This document shows, in pieces, positions 23,451-33,873 of a stretch of DNA of 64,000 nt. The stretch lies in the NCBI RefSeq assembly GCF_000227665.2, contig NZ_CP007030.1, positions 1,240,001 through 1,304,000 of the forward strand, given 5' to 3'. The stretch is from Thiomicrospira aerophila AL3 (lineage in GTDB: Bacteria; Pseudomonadota; Gammaproteobacteria; Thiomicrospirales; Thiomicrospiraceae). Position numbers and translations under genes: made by a program. The notes under the pieces are model-generated. The model did not search any database. It worked only from the letters and a program-made list of their open reading frames with translations, and was not told the DNA's origin. Every line of letters starts with the position of its first letter. The stretch's first letter is position 1.

Positions 23451-25535
23451 ATGCTAAATTTCCTGATCAATAAGCTAAAGCATAACGACGCCAAACTCCT
23501 TAAAAGTAATGGGGTACATCATGGTCGCTATTTAAAGCGTCTGCCGGTCGAGCGGTTATTGCATTCGTACAATGATCAGTTGGATGAAATTAAGGTCTTA
23601 ACTGGCATCCCTGACAAGCATTTTGACTATCTCTACCTTACACCTCTCAAAACCTATATTAATTTTATGCAGCTGGCACCGGCCAGTGAATCACATCATC
23701 ATGCAGACCATGGCGGAATGCTTGAACATACCTTAGAAGTCGTTGTTAATGCACTGAGACTTCGACGGGGCCAAATATTGCCAACGGGTGTGCCACCGGA
23801 AGAAATTGAACATCGTAAAGACATTTGGACGTTTGTTGTCTTTGTCAGTGCTTTATTGCACGACGCCGGTAAACTAATTTCAGATGTTGAATTTCATGGT
23901 GAACAAGGGGATGTTTGGCATTTACTTTCAAGCGCCCCGCCTCCCCCCCTGTATCGTGTTGTTTACAACGCCGGTCGCCGACACAAGTTTCATGAAAAAC
24001 TAGCCTCATTTGCGCTGTATAAAATATTTAACCAAGATCACATTAACTGGGTTATGACTGATGATGAGGCCTGGTATGCACTGGTGAACTATTTGACTGC
24101 AAATTATACCGAGGCCTCCATCATTGCTGAGATTGTTCAAAAAGCTGATCAGGCCAGTGTAATCGCTAACCTTGGTGGCAATGTGAATGATGCGATTAAG
24201 CGACCTGTGCAGGCCCTAAGCTTACCTGAGCGGTTACTTAAATCGCTACAGCAGCTACTTGAAGAAAATGCCATCGGAATTAATAAACAAGGCGCTATGG
24301 GTTATGTAGATGGTGACTATGTTTATTTCACCGTAAAACCCATGTTGGATAAAGTAAAAGAGAAAATGCGCGATCAAGGCCTCTCCGTACCGGCTTCAAA
24401 CAATACGCTTATGGGTGAGTTACAACAATCTAAAATCGTTGAATCAAATGGTGATAAAGCAACTTTCAGAGTACGGGTTAATGTAGGCAGTTGGCAACAA
24501 GATTTTAGTGTTTTAAAGATTCATGTAATGAAGGCCTGGCCAGAAAAACGCCCCGCCATTAATGACACCATTAGCGTAGTTCAGATTAACGATGATGGCG
24601 ACGTTATACAAGCAACTAAAGCCCCTGATAATAACAGCCCTGCCCAAGCTGGAGTGCCCTCCAGTGAGAATCAGAAAACCGTTAGTGATCCAAAGACTGA
24701 TCAGAATCATCAAGTATTGCCAGAAAAGCCAGTTCAAACTCAACCCGCACAACCAAAACAAGTTACACCGGATAGCACTATTACAGAAAGCTTAGCGGAG
24801 CCGTTGATTGAGGATTTGGCTGATTTGGCAGAATTAGACGAAGTAATGGGGCTGGTGGGTGAACCCAATCAAGTTGAAAATAATTTTGATGAATTGGCAG
24901 GTATCGATCTTAATGATGATGGTGATGATACGGATGACTGGTCGCCAGCGATGATAGACGATGAAATCGACGATAAAAATAATATTGGTGGCGTTTCACA
25001 CAACAAGCCTAAGTCTGATCAATCAAGGCTAGAAGCTGACCATAACAACCGCAAGAGCGTAATTGATGAAGTTAAAAATCAGATAACCGAAGGGCCTAAA
25101 AACTTCATCAACAAATACAATGATGAGGTTTTAGATACTCAAATTACTTTTGCAGACCTAGAGGATCCGGGCGCTCAGTTTATCGGTTGGCTTAAAGCAG
25201 GACTTAAAACAGGTGCCATTCCGCTAAATATAGCGGGTGGCCCGGCTCACTTTGTTAATGAAGGTTTATTTTTAGTTTCTCCTCAGATTTTTAGAACATT
25301 TCAGACTGAAACCGGTGTGGGTTGGTCGCAAGCCCAGCGTTCAGTTACAAAATCCAGTCGAAAAATTAATCTGAAAACCCCAAAAGGGGAAAACATGTTC
25401 ACCTATGAAATCTTGTCAAAGACAGGCCGAACAAAAGATATAAGCTCAATAAAGGGCATATTAATCCCCAAGCCATGCGAAAAGCTAGGATTAACGCTTG
25501 ATGAAAGAAATACAAATATGAAGATTGTTGAGTGA
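23451..25535 (+). CDS. traI: MobH-family conjugative relaxase (TraI_2, PFL_4751-like)
   Basis: 694 residues from the ATG at 23451. The N-terminal third is the TraI_2 relaxase domain with HD-type metal motifs: HHHADHGG (82-89) with LEHTLEVV just after, and LLHDAGKL with H137-D138. These relaxases nick the ICE at oriT and pilot the strand during transfer. A Pro/Gln/Asp-rich linker (about 400-560) separates a conserved C-terminal domain (about 570-690, FIGWLKAGLKTG...FVNEGLFLVSPQIF) typical of ICE relaxases of about 700 residues. The ATG has a poor Shine-Dalgarno and probably depends on translation of the gene 2 nt upstream. oriT is not identified. Confidence 0.9.
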   Translation: MLNFLINKLKHNDAKLLKSNGVHHGRYLKRLPVERLLHSYNDQLDEIKVLTGIPDKHFDYLYLTPLKTYINFMQLAPASESHHHADHGGMLEHTLEVVVNALRLRRGQILPTGVPPEEIEHRKDIWTFVVFVSALLHDAGKLISDVEFHGEQGDVWHLLSSAPPPPLYRVVYNAGRRHKFHEKLASFALYKIFNQDHINWVMTDDEAWYALVNYLTANYTEASIIAEIVQKADQASVIANLGGNVNDAIKRPVQALSLPERLLKSLQQLLEENAIGINKQGAMGYVDGDYVYFTVKPMLDKVKEKMRDQGLSVPASNNTLMGELQQSKIVESNGDKATFRVRVNVGSWQQDFSVLKIHVMKAWPEKRPAINDTISVVQINDDGDVIQATKAPDNNSPAQAGVPSSENQKTVSDPKTDQNHQVLPEKPVQTQPAQPKQVTPDSTITESLAEPLIEDLADLAELDEVMGLVGEPNQVENNFDELAGIDLNDDGDDTDDWSPAMIDDEIDDKNNIGGVSHNKPKSDQSRLEADHNNRKSVIDEVKNQITEGPKNFINKYNDEVLDTQITFADLEDPGAQFIGWLKAGLKTGAIPLNIAGGPAHFVNEGLFLVSPQIFRTFQTETGVGWSQAQRSVTKSSRKINLKTPKGENMFTYEILSKTGRTKDISSIKGILIPKPCEKLGLTLDERNTNMKIVE

Positions 25536-25627
25536 TTTTTTCTACATAAATTTACTGAAATTTCATACGTTATAGTTAAAAATGCGGTTCCACTTTATGA
25601 CAAATAAAATAATAGGAATCCGCACAA

Positions 25628-26509
25628 ATGAATCAAGTTATTAATGATGACGTAAATGACCTTTTAACCTCTCAATTAGCAAAACTTGTAGGAGCCAATA
25701 AACCCCGAATGTTATTTGATGATGCCGTTCAAAAGTTTGTGTCTGAATCAAATAACAAAGATGAAGTCGGTGAACTTCATTTATTTAAGGTGATCTCCCC
25801 CTACTTCAAAGGGATGTATCTCGATCAGATCACCCGGCAAGACATTAATCGCCTGATAGAAGGCAGAAAAGCCGATGGCGTGTCGAATACAACTATTAAT
25901 CGAGCGTTACAGAAGATTAGAGCCTTGTTAAGACGCGCTGCCATTGAATGGGATGTGTTGTGTGATGTACCCCATATTAAGTTACTCAAAGAGCCAAGAT
26001 TGAGGGTTAGGTGGCTCACCAAGATAGAGGCCAGTCGATTAGTAAGTGTATTGCCAGATCATCTTGCCGCCATGATGCAATTTACCCTTGAAACTGGTTT
26101 ACGTGAATCTAACGTAACCCTATTGGAATGGCGACAGATAGATTTACATAACAGGGTTATTTTCATTGAAGGGGATGATGTTTTAAAGGGTGAAAAATCG
26201 TTTGCTGTTCCCCTATCAGAGAAAGCCATGTCAATCCTTATAAAAGAGCGAGGCAAACATACCACACGCGTGTTCACCTACAAGGACAAACCTGTTAGAC
26301 GAGCCAATGGACGAGCGTTTAGGAAGGCACTACAGCAAGTGAACATAGAGGATTTTAGGTGGCATGATCTACGTCATACCTGGGCTACGTGGCATGTGCA
26401 GAAAGGCACCCCGCTACACGTTCTCCAAGAACTGGGTGGCTGGCAAAATATTAACATGGTCAAACGCTATGCACACTATGATCATAAATTTTTGCATCAG
26501 TGGGTATAG
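25628..26509 (+). CDS. int: Tyrosine integrase of the ICE
   Basis: A 293-residue tyrosine recombinase with the complete catalytic set: R159 (ETGLRESN), a Lys near 188-190 (LKGEK), H246-x-x-R249-H250 (WHDLRHTW), W272 in the H/W position (LGGW) and nucleophile Y281 (VKRYAHY). The N-terminal part (about 25-110) is a SAM-like core-binding domain. It is shorter than the common 400-residue tRNA integrases. The ATG follows AGGAATCCGCACAA. The gene is the last of the island and reads toward the 3' end of tRNA-fMet 300 bases away, the typical layout for an element integrated in that tRNA gene. Confidence 0.94.
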   Translation: MNQVINDDVNDLLTSQLAKLVGANKPRMLFDDAVQKFVSESNNKDEVGELHLFKVISPYFKGMYLDQITRQDINRLIEGRKADGVSNTTINRALQKIRALLRRAAIEWDVLCDVPHIKLLKEPRLRVRWLTKIEASRLVSVLPDHLAAMMQFTLETGLRESNVTLLEWRQIDLHNRVIFIEGDDVLKGEKSFAVPLSEKAMSILIKERGKHTTRVFTYKDKPVRRANGRAFRKALQQVNIEDFRWHDLRHTWATWHVQKGTPLHVLQELGGWQNINMVKRYAHYDHKFLHQWV

Positions 26510-26650
26510 GTAGCATAAGAAATATTTATGAAATGAATAGGCCGCAAAGCAGCGAGAAGCGAAATTTGTGGCTAGACAAAAAAACTAGGATAATTTACTA
26601 TTGCACAATGATTGTCAAATTAGACAATTCTTAATTAACCAATTTACAGA

Positions 26651-26699
26651 AATAAAAAACCCCAAGACCTTTTTTTGAAAGACAGGAATCTTGGGGTTT
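26651..26699 (-). terminator. Terminator between integrase and tRNA-fMet
   Basis: AAACCCCAAGA (26657-26667) and its complement (26689-26699) form an 11-bp stem with a 21-nt loop. On the minus strand the stem ends in a T-run, so it best serves the tRNA transcript. The surrounding region 26510-26809 holds no gene; a small ATTGTC/GACAAT repeat near 26611 may belong to the integrase arm sites. Confidence 0.65.
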
Positions 26700-26809
26700 C
26701 CAGATAGTCTAAGTTAACTAAAACTTAGGGAACTGCATTTCTGCATGGTTTGATTTTAATGCCGTGATAGTTGATTTTCAACCTCTTTCACAACATTAAT
26801 ATCGAAAAT

Positions 26810-26886
<77 letters not shown>

Positions 26887-26948
26887 TTAATTGATGTGCG
26901 TATTATAGGGGATGAAGCAGATATTGCAACCCCTATTTGCGTTTTTAT

Positions 26949-27302
26949 TTAAGATTGGCCCTCTGCTTGCTTACGAGCTGCTTTTTGATGCTTGTCCAGA
27001 TACATCTTGAAGTTAAAACGGTAAATAAAACCAGGGAACGCAAAGATCATGAACAAAAACAGGTTAACGACATAAAACTCCCATTCCTGCGGTGCGATAT
27101 TGCCCATGGCGGTAAATTCAATCATATATGCGAAGCCACCCATCACAAAAAACAACACGAACCATTCAACAATATAGATGGGTATGGTTTTTTCCTGCTT
27201 AAGCGGAATCAACAGAAACAAGCGCTGGGTAAACAAAAAAGGTAGATTGGCCATCACAATGGCTAAAAACAATAAAATCCATACCGACTGCTCTAAACTC
27301 AT
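26949..27302 (-). CDS. DUF2818 family membrane protein
   Basis: A 117-residue protein with about four membrane helices (about 5-24, 35-55, 60-80 and 78-98) and a basic C-terminus. It matches the DUF2818 family by sequence feel and by its place directly downstream of nuoN, where this family is usual in beta- and gammaproteobacteria. Function unknown; the position suggests a link to complex I. A hairpin terminator separates it from nuoN. Confidence 0.8.
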   Translation of the reverse strand: MSLEQSVWILLFLAIVMANLPFLFTQRLFLLIPLKQEKTIPIYIVEWFVLFFVMGGFAYMIEFTAMGNIAPQEWEFYVVNLFLFMIFAFPGFIYRFNFKMYLDKHQKAARKQAEGQS

Positions 27303-27340
27303 GCAACTGCCCCTTACTAATTTAGCGTTATTGCCAATAA

Positions 27341-27361
27341 AAAGGCGCCTTCGGCGCCTTT
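27341..27361 (-). terminator. Terminator of the nuo operon
   Basis: AAAGGCGCC/GGCGCCTTT, a perfect 9-bp stem with a 3-nt loop and a T-rich flank, 20 bases beyond the nuoN stop. It may act in both directions. Confidence 0.8.
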
Positions 27362-27380
27362 ATTCACTCTACTATACATC

Positions 27381-28823
27381 TTAGCCTAATAAGCTATTGT
27401 AAGCCACGCCCATTAAGAGTGCAGGCATTAAACCTAACAATAAAAGTGAAACCGAATAGGCGCTTACCCCAACTGCTACATCTCGAGCAGCCACGGGTAG
27501 TGGACTAGAGTCCTCGTTCGAATCAAAATACATGACTTTAACGACTTTTAGGTAATAGAATGCACCAATAACAGCGGATACCACACCGACTAACGCAAGC
27601 CATAAGAAGCCAGCAGAAATAACTTCCTCAAGCACCACCAATTTCGCATAGAAACCAATAAAAGGTGGAATCCCTGCCATTGAGAACATAACAATCAACA
27701 TCATAGCTGCTAACCAAGGATTACGCTGATTCAATCCTTTAAAGTCGACAATTTCTTCAAACTGGTTGCCGGTGCGGGCCAGAGCAATAATCAAACCAAA
27801 CGCTGCCACACTGCTAATCGCATACACCAGAACATAGAACATAGCCGCTGAGTAGCCTTCTGGAGTGGCCGCAATAAAGCCCATAAGTAAAAAGCCAATA
27901 TGCGAAATACCAGAATAAGCCAGTAAGCGTTTAAAGTTGGTTTGCATCAACGCAATCAACGTACCTATAACCATTGATAACACAGACAAAATAATCAATA
28001 ACTGCTGCCAATCGACAACCAGGCCTGGTAATCCGTCTACTAGCAAGCGATACACTATAGCAAAAGCAGCAATCTTAGGTGCTGAGGCAATAAACAGTGT
28101 GACCGCAGTAGGTGAGCCCTGGTAAACGTCAGGCACCCACATATGAAACGGAACTGCACCTAACTTAAAGCCAAGACCAATAACAATAAATACGACACCA
28201 AAGGCTAACACGGTTGCATTAGCTTCACCTGATGCAATCACATCCTTCACATCAGGAATAGTTAAAGTTCCTGTTGCACCGTAGATCATGGATAAACCAT
28301 AGAGCAACAAACCCGTTGCCATTGCACCTAACACGAAATACTTTAGCGCGGCTTCCGTTGCGGCCGATGAGTCACGCTGCATAGCAATCATGGCATACAT
28401 CGCTAACGACATGATTTCTAAACCTACAAAAAGCGTGATGAAGTTGTAAGACGACACCATCACGAACATGCCTAAAATCGCGAATAAACCCAGGGTAAAA
28501 AACTCACCTTTATAAAAGTTATTCATGCGCATGTAGTCACGAGAAAACAAAAACACACCAATGGATACAATGACGATAAACAATTTCAACACATCACCAA
28601 AGGCATCGCGAATAAAGCTATCGTTAAATGTGACCTGTGTTTCAGTCGTGAAGCTCAATAAAATAAGCACACCCACAATAACTAATGCAATCTGGGATGC
28701 CCAATAAGTTGCATTCGGATGTTTTTTGGACCACACGGTATCAGCAATCAAAATAAATGAGGCCAATGCCAGAAGCACCATTTCAGGGATGGCGGGACTA
28801 AATGCTGGAATTTCAAAATGCAT
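27381..28823 (-). CDS. nuoN: NADH-quinone oxidoreductase subunit N
   Basis: A 480-residue antiporter-like membrane subunit of complex I, with about 14 predicted helices. The functional features of the family are seen: a Glu in helix 5 (FVGLEIMSLAMYAMI), a Lys in helix 7 and GAVPFHMWVPDVYQGSP, the conserved loop before the discontinuous helix. It helps pump protons in the inner membrane. Last of the 14 nuo genes; 33 nt after nuoM. Confidence 0.97.
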   Translation of the reverse strand: MHFEIPAFSPAIPEMVLLALASFILIADTVWSKKHPNATYWASQIALVIVGVLILLSFTTETQVTFNDSFIRDAFGDVLKLFIVIVSIGVFLFSRDYMRMNNFYKGEFFTLGLFAILGMFVMVSSYNFITLFVGLEIMSLAMYAMIAMQRDSSAATEAALKYFVLGAMATGLLLYGLSMIYGATGTLTIPDVKDVIASGEANATVLAFGVVFIVIGLGFKLGAVPFHMWVPDVYQGSPTAVTLFIASAPKIAAFAIVYRLLVDGLPGLVVDWQQLLIILSVLSMVIGTLIALMQTNFKRLLAYSGISHIGFLLMGFIAATPEGYSAAMFYVLVYAISSVAAFGLIIALARTGNQFEEIVDFKGLNQRNPWLAAMMLIVMFSMAGIPPFIGFYAKLVVLEEVISAGFLWLALVGVVSAVIGAFYYLKVVKVMYFDSNEDSSPLPVAARDVAVGVSAYSVSLLLLGLMPALLMGVAYNSLLG

Positions 28824-28856
28824 AGTGACGTTACCTAATCTTAGTGTTCTGTTTAA

Positions 28857-30371
28857 TTAAAGCTTACTAGTGGTTGCTTGGATCAGTAGATTATCCACTG
28901 AGGCATGCATGACTTCGAGCAATGGGTTCGGCCACACACCCAACAACACAATAACAAAAGCCAGGATCGCCATAATGGCAAACTCGCGACGGTTAAGGTC
29001 CTGCAACTGCGCAACATTGTCATTGGCTACCTTACCGAACACAACGCGCTTAATCATCCAGAGTGTATAGGCTGCGCCCACAATCAAAGTCGTTGCCGCC
29101 AAAATGCCATACCAAACATTCGCTTTGAAGGCACTTAGAATAACCATAAACTCACCTACGAAACCAGATGTACCCGGCAAACCGGCATTGGCCATTGCAA
29201 AGAGTACTGCAAAGAATCCGAACCATGGCATGGTATTGACTACCCCACCATAGGCACTGATATCTCGCGTATGCAGTCGATCGTATAGAACGCCAATTGC
29301 CAAAAACATCGCGCCAGAGATGAAACCATGCGAAATCATTTGTACCATGGCCCCTTCCATACCCAAGGCTGCCCCTTGAGTATCGCCGGTTTTGGCAACA
29401 ATTGAATAAACTAAGAACATACCCAGGGTGACAAAGCCCATGTGCGCAATCGATGAATAAGCCACAAGCTTTTTCATGTCACTTTGAATAAGCGCAATAA
29501 AGCCGATGTACACAATTGCTATCAAGGACAATAAGATAATTAACCAATCTAATGTCGCTGACGCATCCGGCGTAATAGGTAGACTGAAGCGAACAAAGCC
29601 GTACCCACCCATTTTGAGCATAATTGCAGCTAGCACTACTGAACCCGCTGTTGGAGCCTCCACGTGCGCATCTGGTAACCAGGTATGCACTGGGAACATT
29701 GGAATCTTAACTGCAAAAGCAACCAAAAATGCCAAGAAGATCAAGATTTGCGCGGTGATACCCAATGGCATCGCATGGAAATCAAGAATCGAGAAGCTAC
29801 CGATTTGGAAGTACATGTAGAGAAACGCAATGAACATGAAGACTGAACCCAAGAAGGTATAGAGAAAGAACTTCATAGTCGCATATACACGACGTGGCCC
29901 GCCCCACTTACCGATAACAATAAACATCGGAATTAATAGCGCTTCCCAGAACACATAAAACAAAATTGAATCAAGTGCAGTAAAGACACCAATCATGATG
30001 CCTTGCATAATCATAAACGCACCCATGTATTGCTCTACGCGATCCTTAATAACCGTCCAAGCAGAGGCAATAACAAGAATCTGGGTAAAAGTGGTTAACA
30101 AGACCAAGGGCATTGACAAACCATCCACACCCAAAAAGTATTGTATGTTGTATTGCGGAATCCAATCCATGCGCTCAACAAACTGCATCTCTGCAGTAGT
30201 CATGTCGAACGCAAAATAAAGCGGCAAGGATAAGATAAAAGTGAGCACAGCTGCAGCAAGTGAAAACCACTTGGCAAAGTTTGGACTATTCCGTCCTGCA
30301 AACAGGACTATAAGTCCCGCTATGATCGGAAGCCAAATCAGCGTGCTAAGAATTGGGTAGCCTAAAGACAT
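28857..30371 (-). CDS. nuoM: NADH-quinone oxidoreductase subunit M
   Basis: A 504-residue antiporter-like subunit of complex I with about 14 helices. The essential helix-5 Glu is in FWEALLIPMFIVIG, and the conserved Lys and Pro segment reads KIPMFPVHTWLPDAHVEAP. Membrane-arm proton channel. Typical length. 30 nt from nuoL on one side and 33 nt from nuoN on the other. Confidence 0.98.
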   Translation of the reverse strand: MSLGYPILSTLIWLPIIAGLIVLFAGRNSPNFAKWFSLAAAVLTFILSLPLYFAFDMTTAEMQFVERMDWIPQYNIQYFLGVDGLSMPLVLLTTFTQILVIASAWTVIKDRVEQYMGAFMIMQGIMIGVFTALDSILFYVFWEALLIPMFIVIGKWGGPRRVYATMKFFLYTFLGSVFMFIAFLYMYFQIGSFSILDFHAMPLGITAQILIFLAFLVAFAVKIPMFPVHTWLPDAHVEAPTAGSVVLAAIMLKMGGYGFVRFSLPITPDASATLDWLIILLSLIAIVYIGFIALIQSDMKKLVAYSSIAHMGFVTLGMFLVYSIVAKTGDTQGAALGMEGAMVQMISHGFISGAMFLAIGVLYDRLHTRDISAYGGVVNTMPWFGFFAVLFAMANAGLPGTSGFVGEFMVILSAFKANVWYGILAATTLIVGAAYTLWMIKRVVFGKVANDNVAQLQDLNRREFAIMAILAFVIVLLGVWPNPLLEVMHASVDNLLIQATTSKL

Positions 30372-30401
30372 GAATACGTTTTCCTTTTCTTATTCTTATT
30401 C

Positions 30402-32384
30402 TTACCAAAGTGCCCAGATCAATAGACCTAATAGGCCGAAGATCATCACAAAAGCATAGTGATACATATAACCGGTTTGAGATTCACGGGACATGCTGGC
30501 TAGGTTGGCAATTTGCTTAACCGTACCATTAACCATGCCCGAGTCGATAACCTTAGTATCGATTGACTTCCAGCAGAACTGGCCAAGCTTAATCGAACCT
30601 TTAGTAAATACAACATCATTAAAGCGATCAAACCCGTATGCATTTTCAAGCACACTTTTAGCACGTGGCAGGCTCGCAGCAATTTTTGCTGGTATATCAG
30701 GACGCTTCAGATAGAAGAACCAAGCTAGAGCCACACCCGCAAACGCCAACCAAACGGGTACTGACATAAAGCCATGAAGGATAAAGCCCACCACAGAATC
30801 AAAGTACTGGTCATGTACGCGTGCTAACACATCGTTTTGAGCCAGAACAAAAATAGAGTCTGAGAAATAGCTACCATTTAGGACCGACTCAACCATCAAC
30901 AAACCGAGTAATACCGACGGAATCGCTAACATGATTAATGGAATCGTCACCACCTTAGGCGATTCATGAATTTTATGCGTGCGTACATAGTCACTTTCTT
31001 GGCCGTGGAAGACAAGGAAGAACATTCTAAAGCTGTAGAAGGCCGTAACGAACACACCCATTAACAGTAACGCATAAGCAAAACTAGAACCCGCCAGATT
31101 ACTCTCACCCACTGCTAGTAGGATGGAGTCTTTTGAAAAGAATCCAGCAAAACCTGGGAAGCCAATCAAGGCTAGCGAACCAATTAGCAATGCCACATAG
31201 GTAATAGGCATGTGTTTACGCAAGCCGCCCATTTGACGAATATCTTGAATGTGATGCATCGCAATAATGACCGAGCCGGCGGCTAGGAACAACAAGGCTT
31301 TAAAGAAGGCATGAGTCAGTACATGGAACATAGATGCCGCATAGGCCGATGCACCCAAAGCAGCCGTCATATAGCCAAGTTGTGACAGGGTTGAATAGGC
31401 AACGACACGCTTAATGTCGTTTTGAATGATACCTAGCAAGCCCATCATAAAGGCGGTTAACGCACCGACAATCAAAATAAATTGCAACGCTGCTTCTGAC
31501 ATTTCATAAGCTGGCGATAAACGAGCGACCATGAAGATACCGGCAGTAACCATGGTGGCCGCATGAATCAAAGCTGAAATGGGTGTAGGGCCTTCCATTG
31601 ATTCGGGTAGCCATACGTGCAATGGCATCTGCGCAGATTTACCCATCGCTCCAATAAACAGCAGAATGACCATCACAGTAATAACAGACCACTCAACACC
31701 TGGGATGAACTGGACCATGGTGTGTTCATGCTCAGCTAAACGATCAAAGAACTCTTGGTAGTCCATTGTATTGAAATAAACAAATACCATCGCAATGCCA
31801 AGAATGAAACCAAAATCACCCACCCGGTTAACTAAGAAGGCTTTCAAGTTAGCCACAATCGCTGATTCACGCTTCATATAGAAGCCAATCAATAGATACG
31901 ACACTAAGCCTACTGCTTCCCAGCCAAAGAATAACTGCAAGAAGTTGTTAGCCATGACCAATGACAACATTGAAAAGGTAAATAAAGATAAATAACTAAA
32001 GAAGCGCTGGTAATAAGGATTATCGTGATCATAATCCTCATCATGATCCATATAGCCAATAGTGTAGATGTGCACCATTAAAGACACGAAGGTGACCACC
32101 AACATCATCGTTGCACTAAGCTTATCGATTAAGAAACCAATCTCGAAGCGAATACCATCACTAACCATCCAAGTATAAAGTGACGCATTGTAGGGGTCAG
32201 CACCTTGGAATAGGTACAAATAGAATACATAAGCAGACAGTACTGTCGACACAGCAACAGAGCCAATGGTTACACTTTGCGCCCCTACTCGACCCACTTG
32301 GCGACCAAGCAGGCCTGCTACTGCAGCACCAAACAAAGGCGCTAGTAGGATAATCGTTAAAATTAAATGTAAATGTTGTTCCAT
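30402..32384 (-). CDS. nuoL: NADH-quinone oxidoreductase subunit L
   Basis: The distal antiporter-like subunit of complex I, 660 residues. Conserved elements include FFGWEAVGLVSYLLIGF (helix-5 Glu), KSAQMPLHVWLPESMEGPTP, and a long C-terminal lateral-helix region with a final membrane anchor. It starts 3 nt after nuoK. Confidence 0.98.
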   Translation of the reverse strand: MEQHLHLILTIILLAPLFGAAVAGLLGRQVGRVGAQSVTIGSVAVSTVLSAYVFYLYLFQGADPYNASLYTWMVSDGIRFEIGFLIDKLSATMMLVVTFVSLMVHIYTIGYMDHDEDYDHDNPYYQRFFSYLSLFTFSMLSLVMANNFLQLFFGWEAVGLVSYLLIGFYMKRESAIVANLKAFLVNRVGDFGFILGIAMVFVYFNTMDYQEFFDRLAEHEHTMVQFIPGVEWSVITVMVILLFIGAMGKSAQMPLHVWLPESMEGPTPISALIHAATMVTAGIFMVARLSPAYEMSEAALQFILIVGALTAFMMGLLGIIQNDIKRVVAYSTLSQLGYMTAALGASAYAASMFHVLTHAFFKALLFLAAGSVIIAMHHIQDIRQMGGLRKHMPITYVALLIGSLALIGFPGFAGFFSKDSILLAVGESNLAGSSFAYALLLMGVFVTAFYSFRMFFLVFHGQESDYVRTHKIHESPKVVTIPLIMLAIPSVLLGLLMVESVLNGSYFSDSIFVLAQNDVLARVHDQYFDSVVGFILHGFMSVPVWLAFAGVALAWFFYLKRPDIPAKIAASLPRAKSVLENAYGFDRFNDVVFTKGSIKLGQFCWKSIDTKVIDSGMVNGTVKQIANLASMSRESQTGYMYHYAFVMIFGLLGLLIWALW

Positions 32385-32387
32385 TCC

Positions 32388-32693
32388 TTACCCCTTCAAT
32401 GAACCTAGATCATCGACATTGATACTGTTTCGATTACGAAACACTAAGACGATAATGGCCAGACCAATTGCCGCTTCAGCAGCCGCGACTGTTAGGATAA
32501 AAAATACAAATATTTGACCTGAAATATCATTCAAGAAATAAGAGAAGGCAATCAAGTTAGTATTGACGGCGAGCAACATTAACTCGATGGCCATCAACAA
32601 AATGATGACGTTTTTCCGGTTTAAGAAAATACCTGCTAGACTTAGCGTAAATAAAATGGCACTAAACACCAAATAATCGGACAATGCGACCAT
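32388..32693 (-). CDS. nuoK: NADH-quinone oxidoreductase subunit K
   Basis: A 101-residue, three-helix membrane subunit. The conserved acids of the proton path are present in IELMLLAVN (helix 2) and [11 protein letters not shown] (helix 3). Gaps of 2 and 3 nt to nuoJ and nuoL. Confidence 0.98.
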   Translation of the reverse strand: MVALSDYLVFSAILFTLSLAGIFLNRKNVIILLMAIELMLLAVNTNLIAFSYFLNDISGQIFVFFILTVAAAEAAIGLAIIVLVFRNRNSINVDDLGSLKG

Positions 32694-32695
32694 CT

Positions 32696-33337
32696 TTATT
32701 CATCCCCTTCTTGTTTTTGTGTAACAGGTTTTTCTTTGACAGCGCTCATCTTCACCATTTCAAAACGCTCTTTTGGGTTAACACGAACTTGTTTATCAAT
32801 ATTCTGATATTTCACTTCATGCGGTGGACGACGACGAATAGTTAATGCAATCGCCGCTACAATACCCACTAACAGGAGCACCGCCGCTAGAATAAACGCA
32901 TAGGCATGAACGGTATAAAGTTGTAAACCGAGGGCTTCAGTATTGCTGTAATCAGCCGCGAAGCGAACAGGTTCACCTGTTTTGTCTAAACCGAACTGAT
33001 GAGGTCCAAGCACCATATACATCATCGCAAAAATCGCCACCGCAGCTAAAACACCAATGGGCAGATAACGGGTAAAACCTTCTTTAAGCTGAACCAGGTT
33101 GATATCTAGCATCATTACGACGAAGAGGAATAACACCATAACCGCGCCCGCATAGACTAGGATAAGTACAATACCGAGGAACTCAGCCTGCATCATAATC
33201 CACACCCCTGCCGTCGCAATAAATGCGAGCACCAGCCATAACGCCGCCTTAACCGGGTTATTGACTGAAATCATCATAATCGACGCTAACACGGCGATAC
33301 CGGCTAGTACATAAAAAATCAACTGTTCAAATGTCAT
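32696..33337 (-). CDS. nuoJ: NADH-quinone oxidoreductase subunit J
   Basis: A 213-residue membrane subunit with five helices. The conserved [17 protein letters not shown] segment of helix 3 (the flexible pi-bulge helix at the quinone-to-membrane-arm junction) is clear. The C-terminus is longer than in E. coli, with a charged tail ([14 protein letters not shown]) of unknown role. Confidence 0.97.
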   Translation of the reverse strand: MTFEQLIFYVLAGIAVLASIMMISVNNPVKAALWLVLAFIATAGVWIMMQAEFLGIVLILVYAGAVMVLFLFVVMMLDINLVQLKEGFTRYLPIGVLAAVAIFAMMYMVLGPHQFGLDKTGEPVRFAADYSNTEALGLQLYTVHAYAFILAAVLLLVGIVAAIALTIRRRPPHEVKYQNIDKQVRVNPKERFEMVKMSAVKEKPVTQKQEGDE

Positions 33338-33369
33338 ATTATAGGTTTCCTATTCCTCACCAGGCCTGC

Positions 33370-33861
33370 TTAACGGTACTTCGCATCAGCTTGGCGATCT
33401 GCTGCAATCTGTGCTTCGTATTTATCACCAAAAGCGAGTAGCTTGTCTTTGGTCATCACATTTTCGCCGCGCTCTTGAAAATCGTATTCAAAAACACGTG
33501 TTTCAACAATTGCATCCACTGGACAGGCTTCTTCACAAAACCCACAGTAGATACATTTGAACATATCAATATCATAACGTGTCGTTCTACGTGTACCATC
33601 GTCCCGCTGTTCAGCTTCAATGGTAATCGCGTTCGCAGGGCAAACCGCCTCACACAACTTACAAGCAATGCAGCGCTCTTCACCATTCGCATAACGGCGC
33701 AAAGCATGGTGACCACGGAAACGCGGTGACAGTGGGGTTTTTTCTTCTGGGTAGCGAACCGTTATCTTCTTTTTAAAGAAATACTTACCAGTCAAGGCTA
33801 AGCCTTTAAATAGTTCCGTTAACCCGAAGGTTTTAACTTGATGTTTTAGGAATGCAATCAT
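33370..33861 (-). CDS. nuoI: NADH-quinone oxidoreductase subunit I
   Basis: 163 residues from the ATG at 33861, preceded by GGGGG; a TTG at 33873 is less likely. It carries the two [4Fe-4S] clusters N6a and N6b in two ferredoxin motifs: C64-x2-C67-x2-C70-x3-C74 and C103-x2-C106-x2-C109-x3-C113. Peripheral-arm electron carrier next to the quinone site. Starts 12 nt from the nuoH stop. Confidence 0.97.
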   Translation of the reverse strand: MIAFLKHQVKTFGLTELFKGLALTGKYFFKKKITVRYPEEKTPLSPRFRGHHALRRYANGEERCIACKLCEAVCPANAITIEAEQRDDGTRRTTRYDIDMFKCIYCGFCEEACPVDAIVETRVFEYDFQERGENVMTKDKLLAFGDKYEAQIAADRQADAKYR

Positions 33862-33873
33862 GGTAACCCCCAA

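Noticed and set aside
26937-27245. Plus-strand open frame opposite the DUF2818 gene
   Set aside because: It is the antisense shadow of a recognisable membrane protein gene, has no ribosome site and shows no family features.
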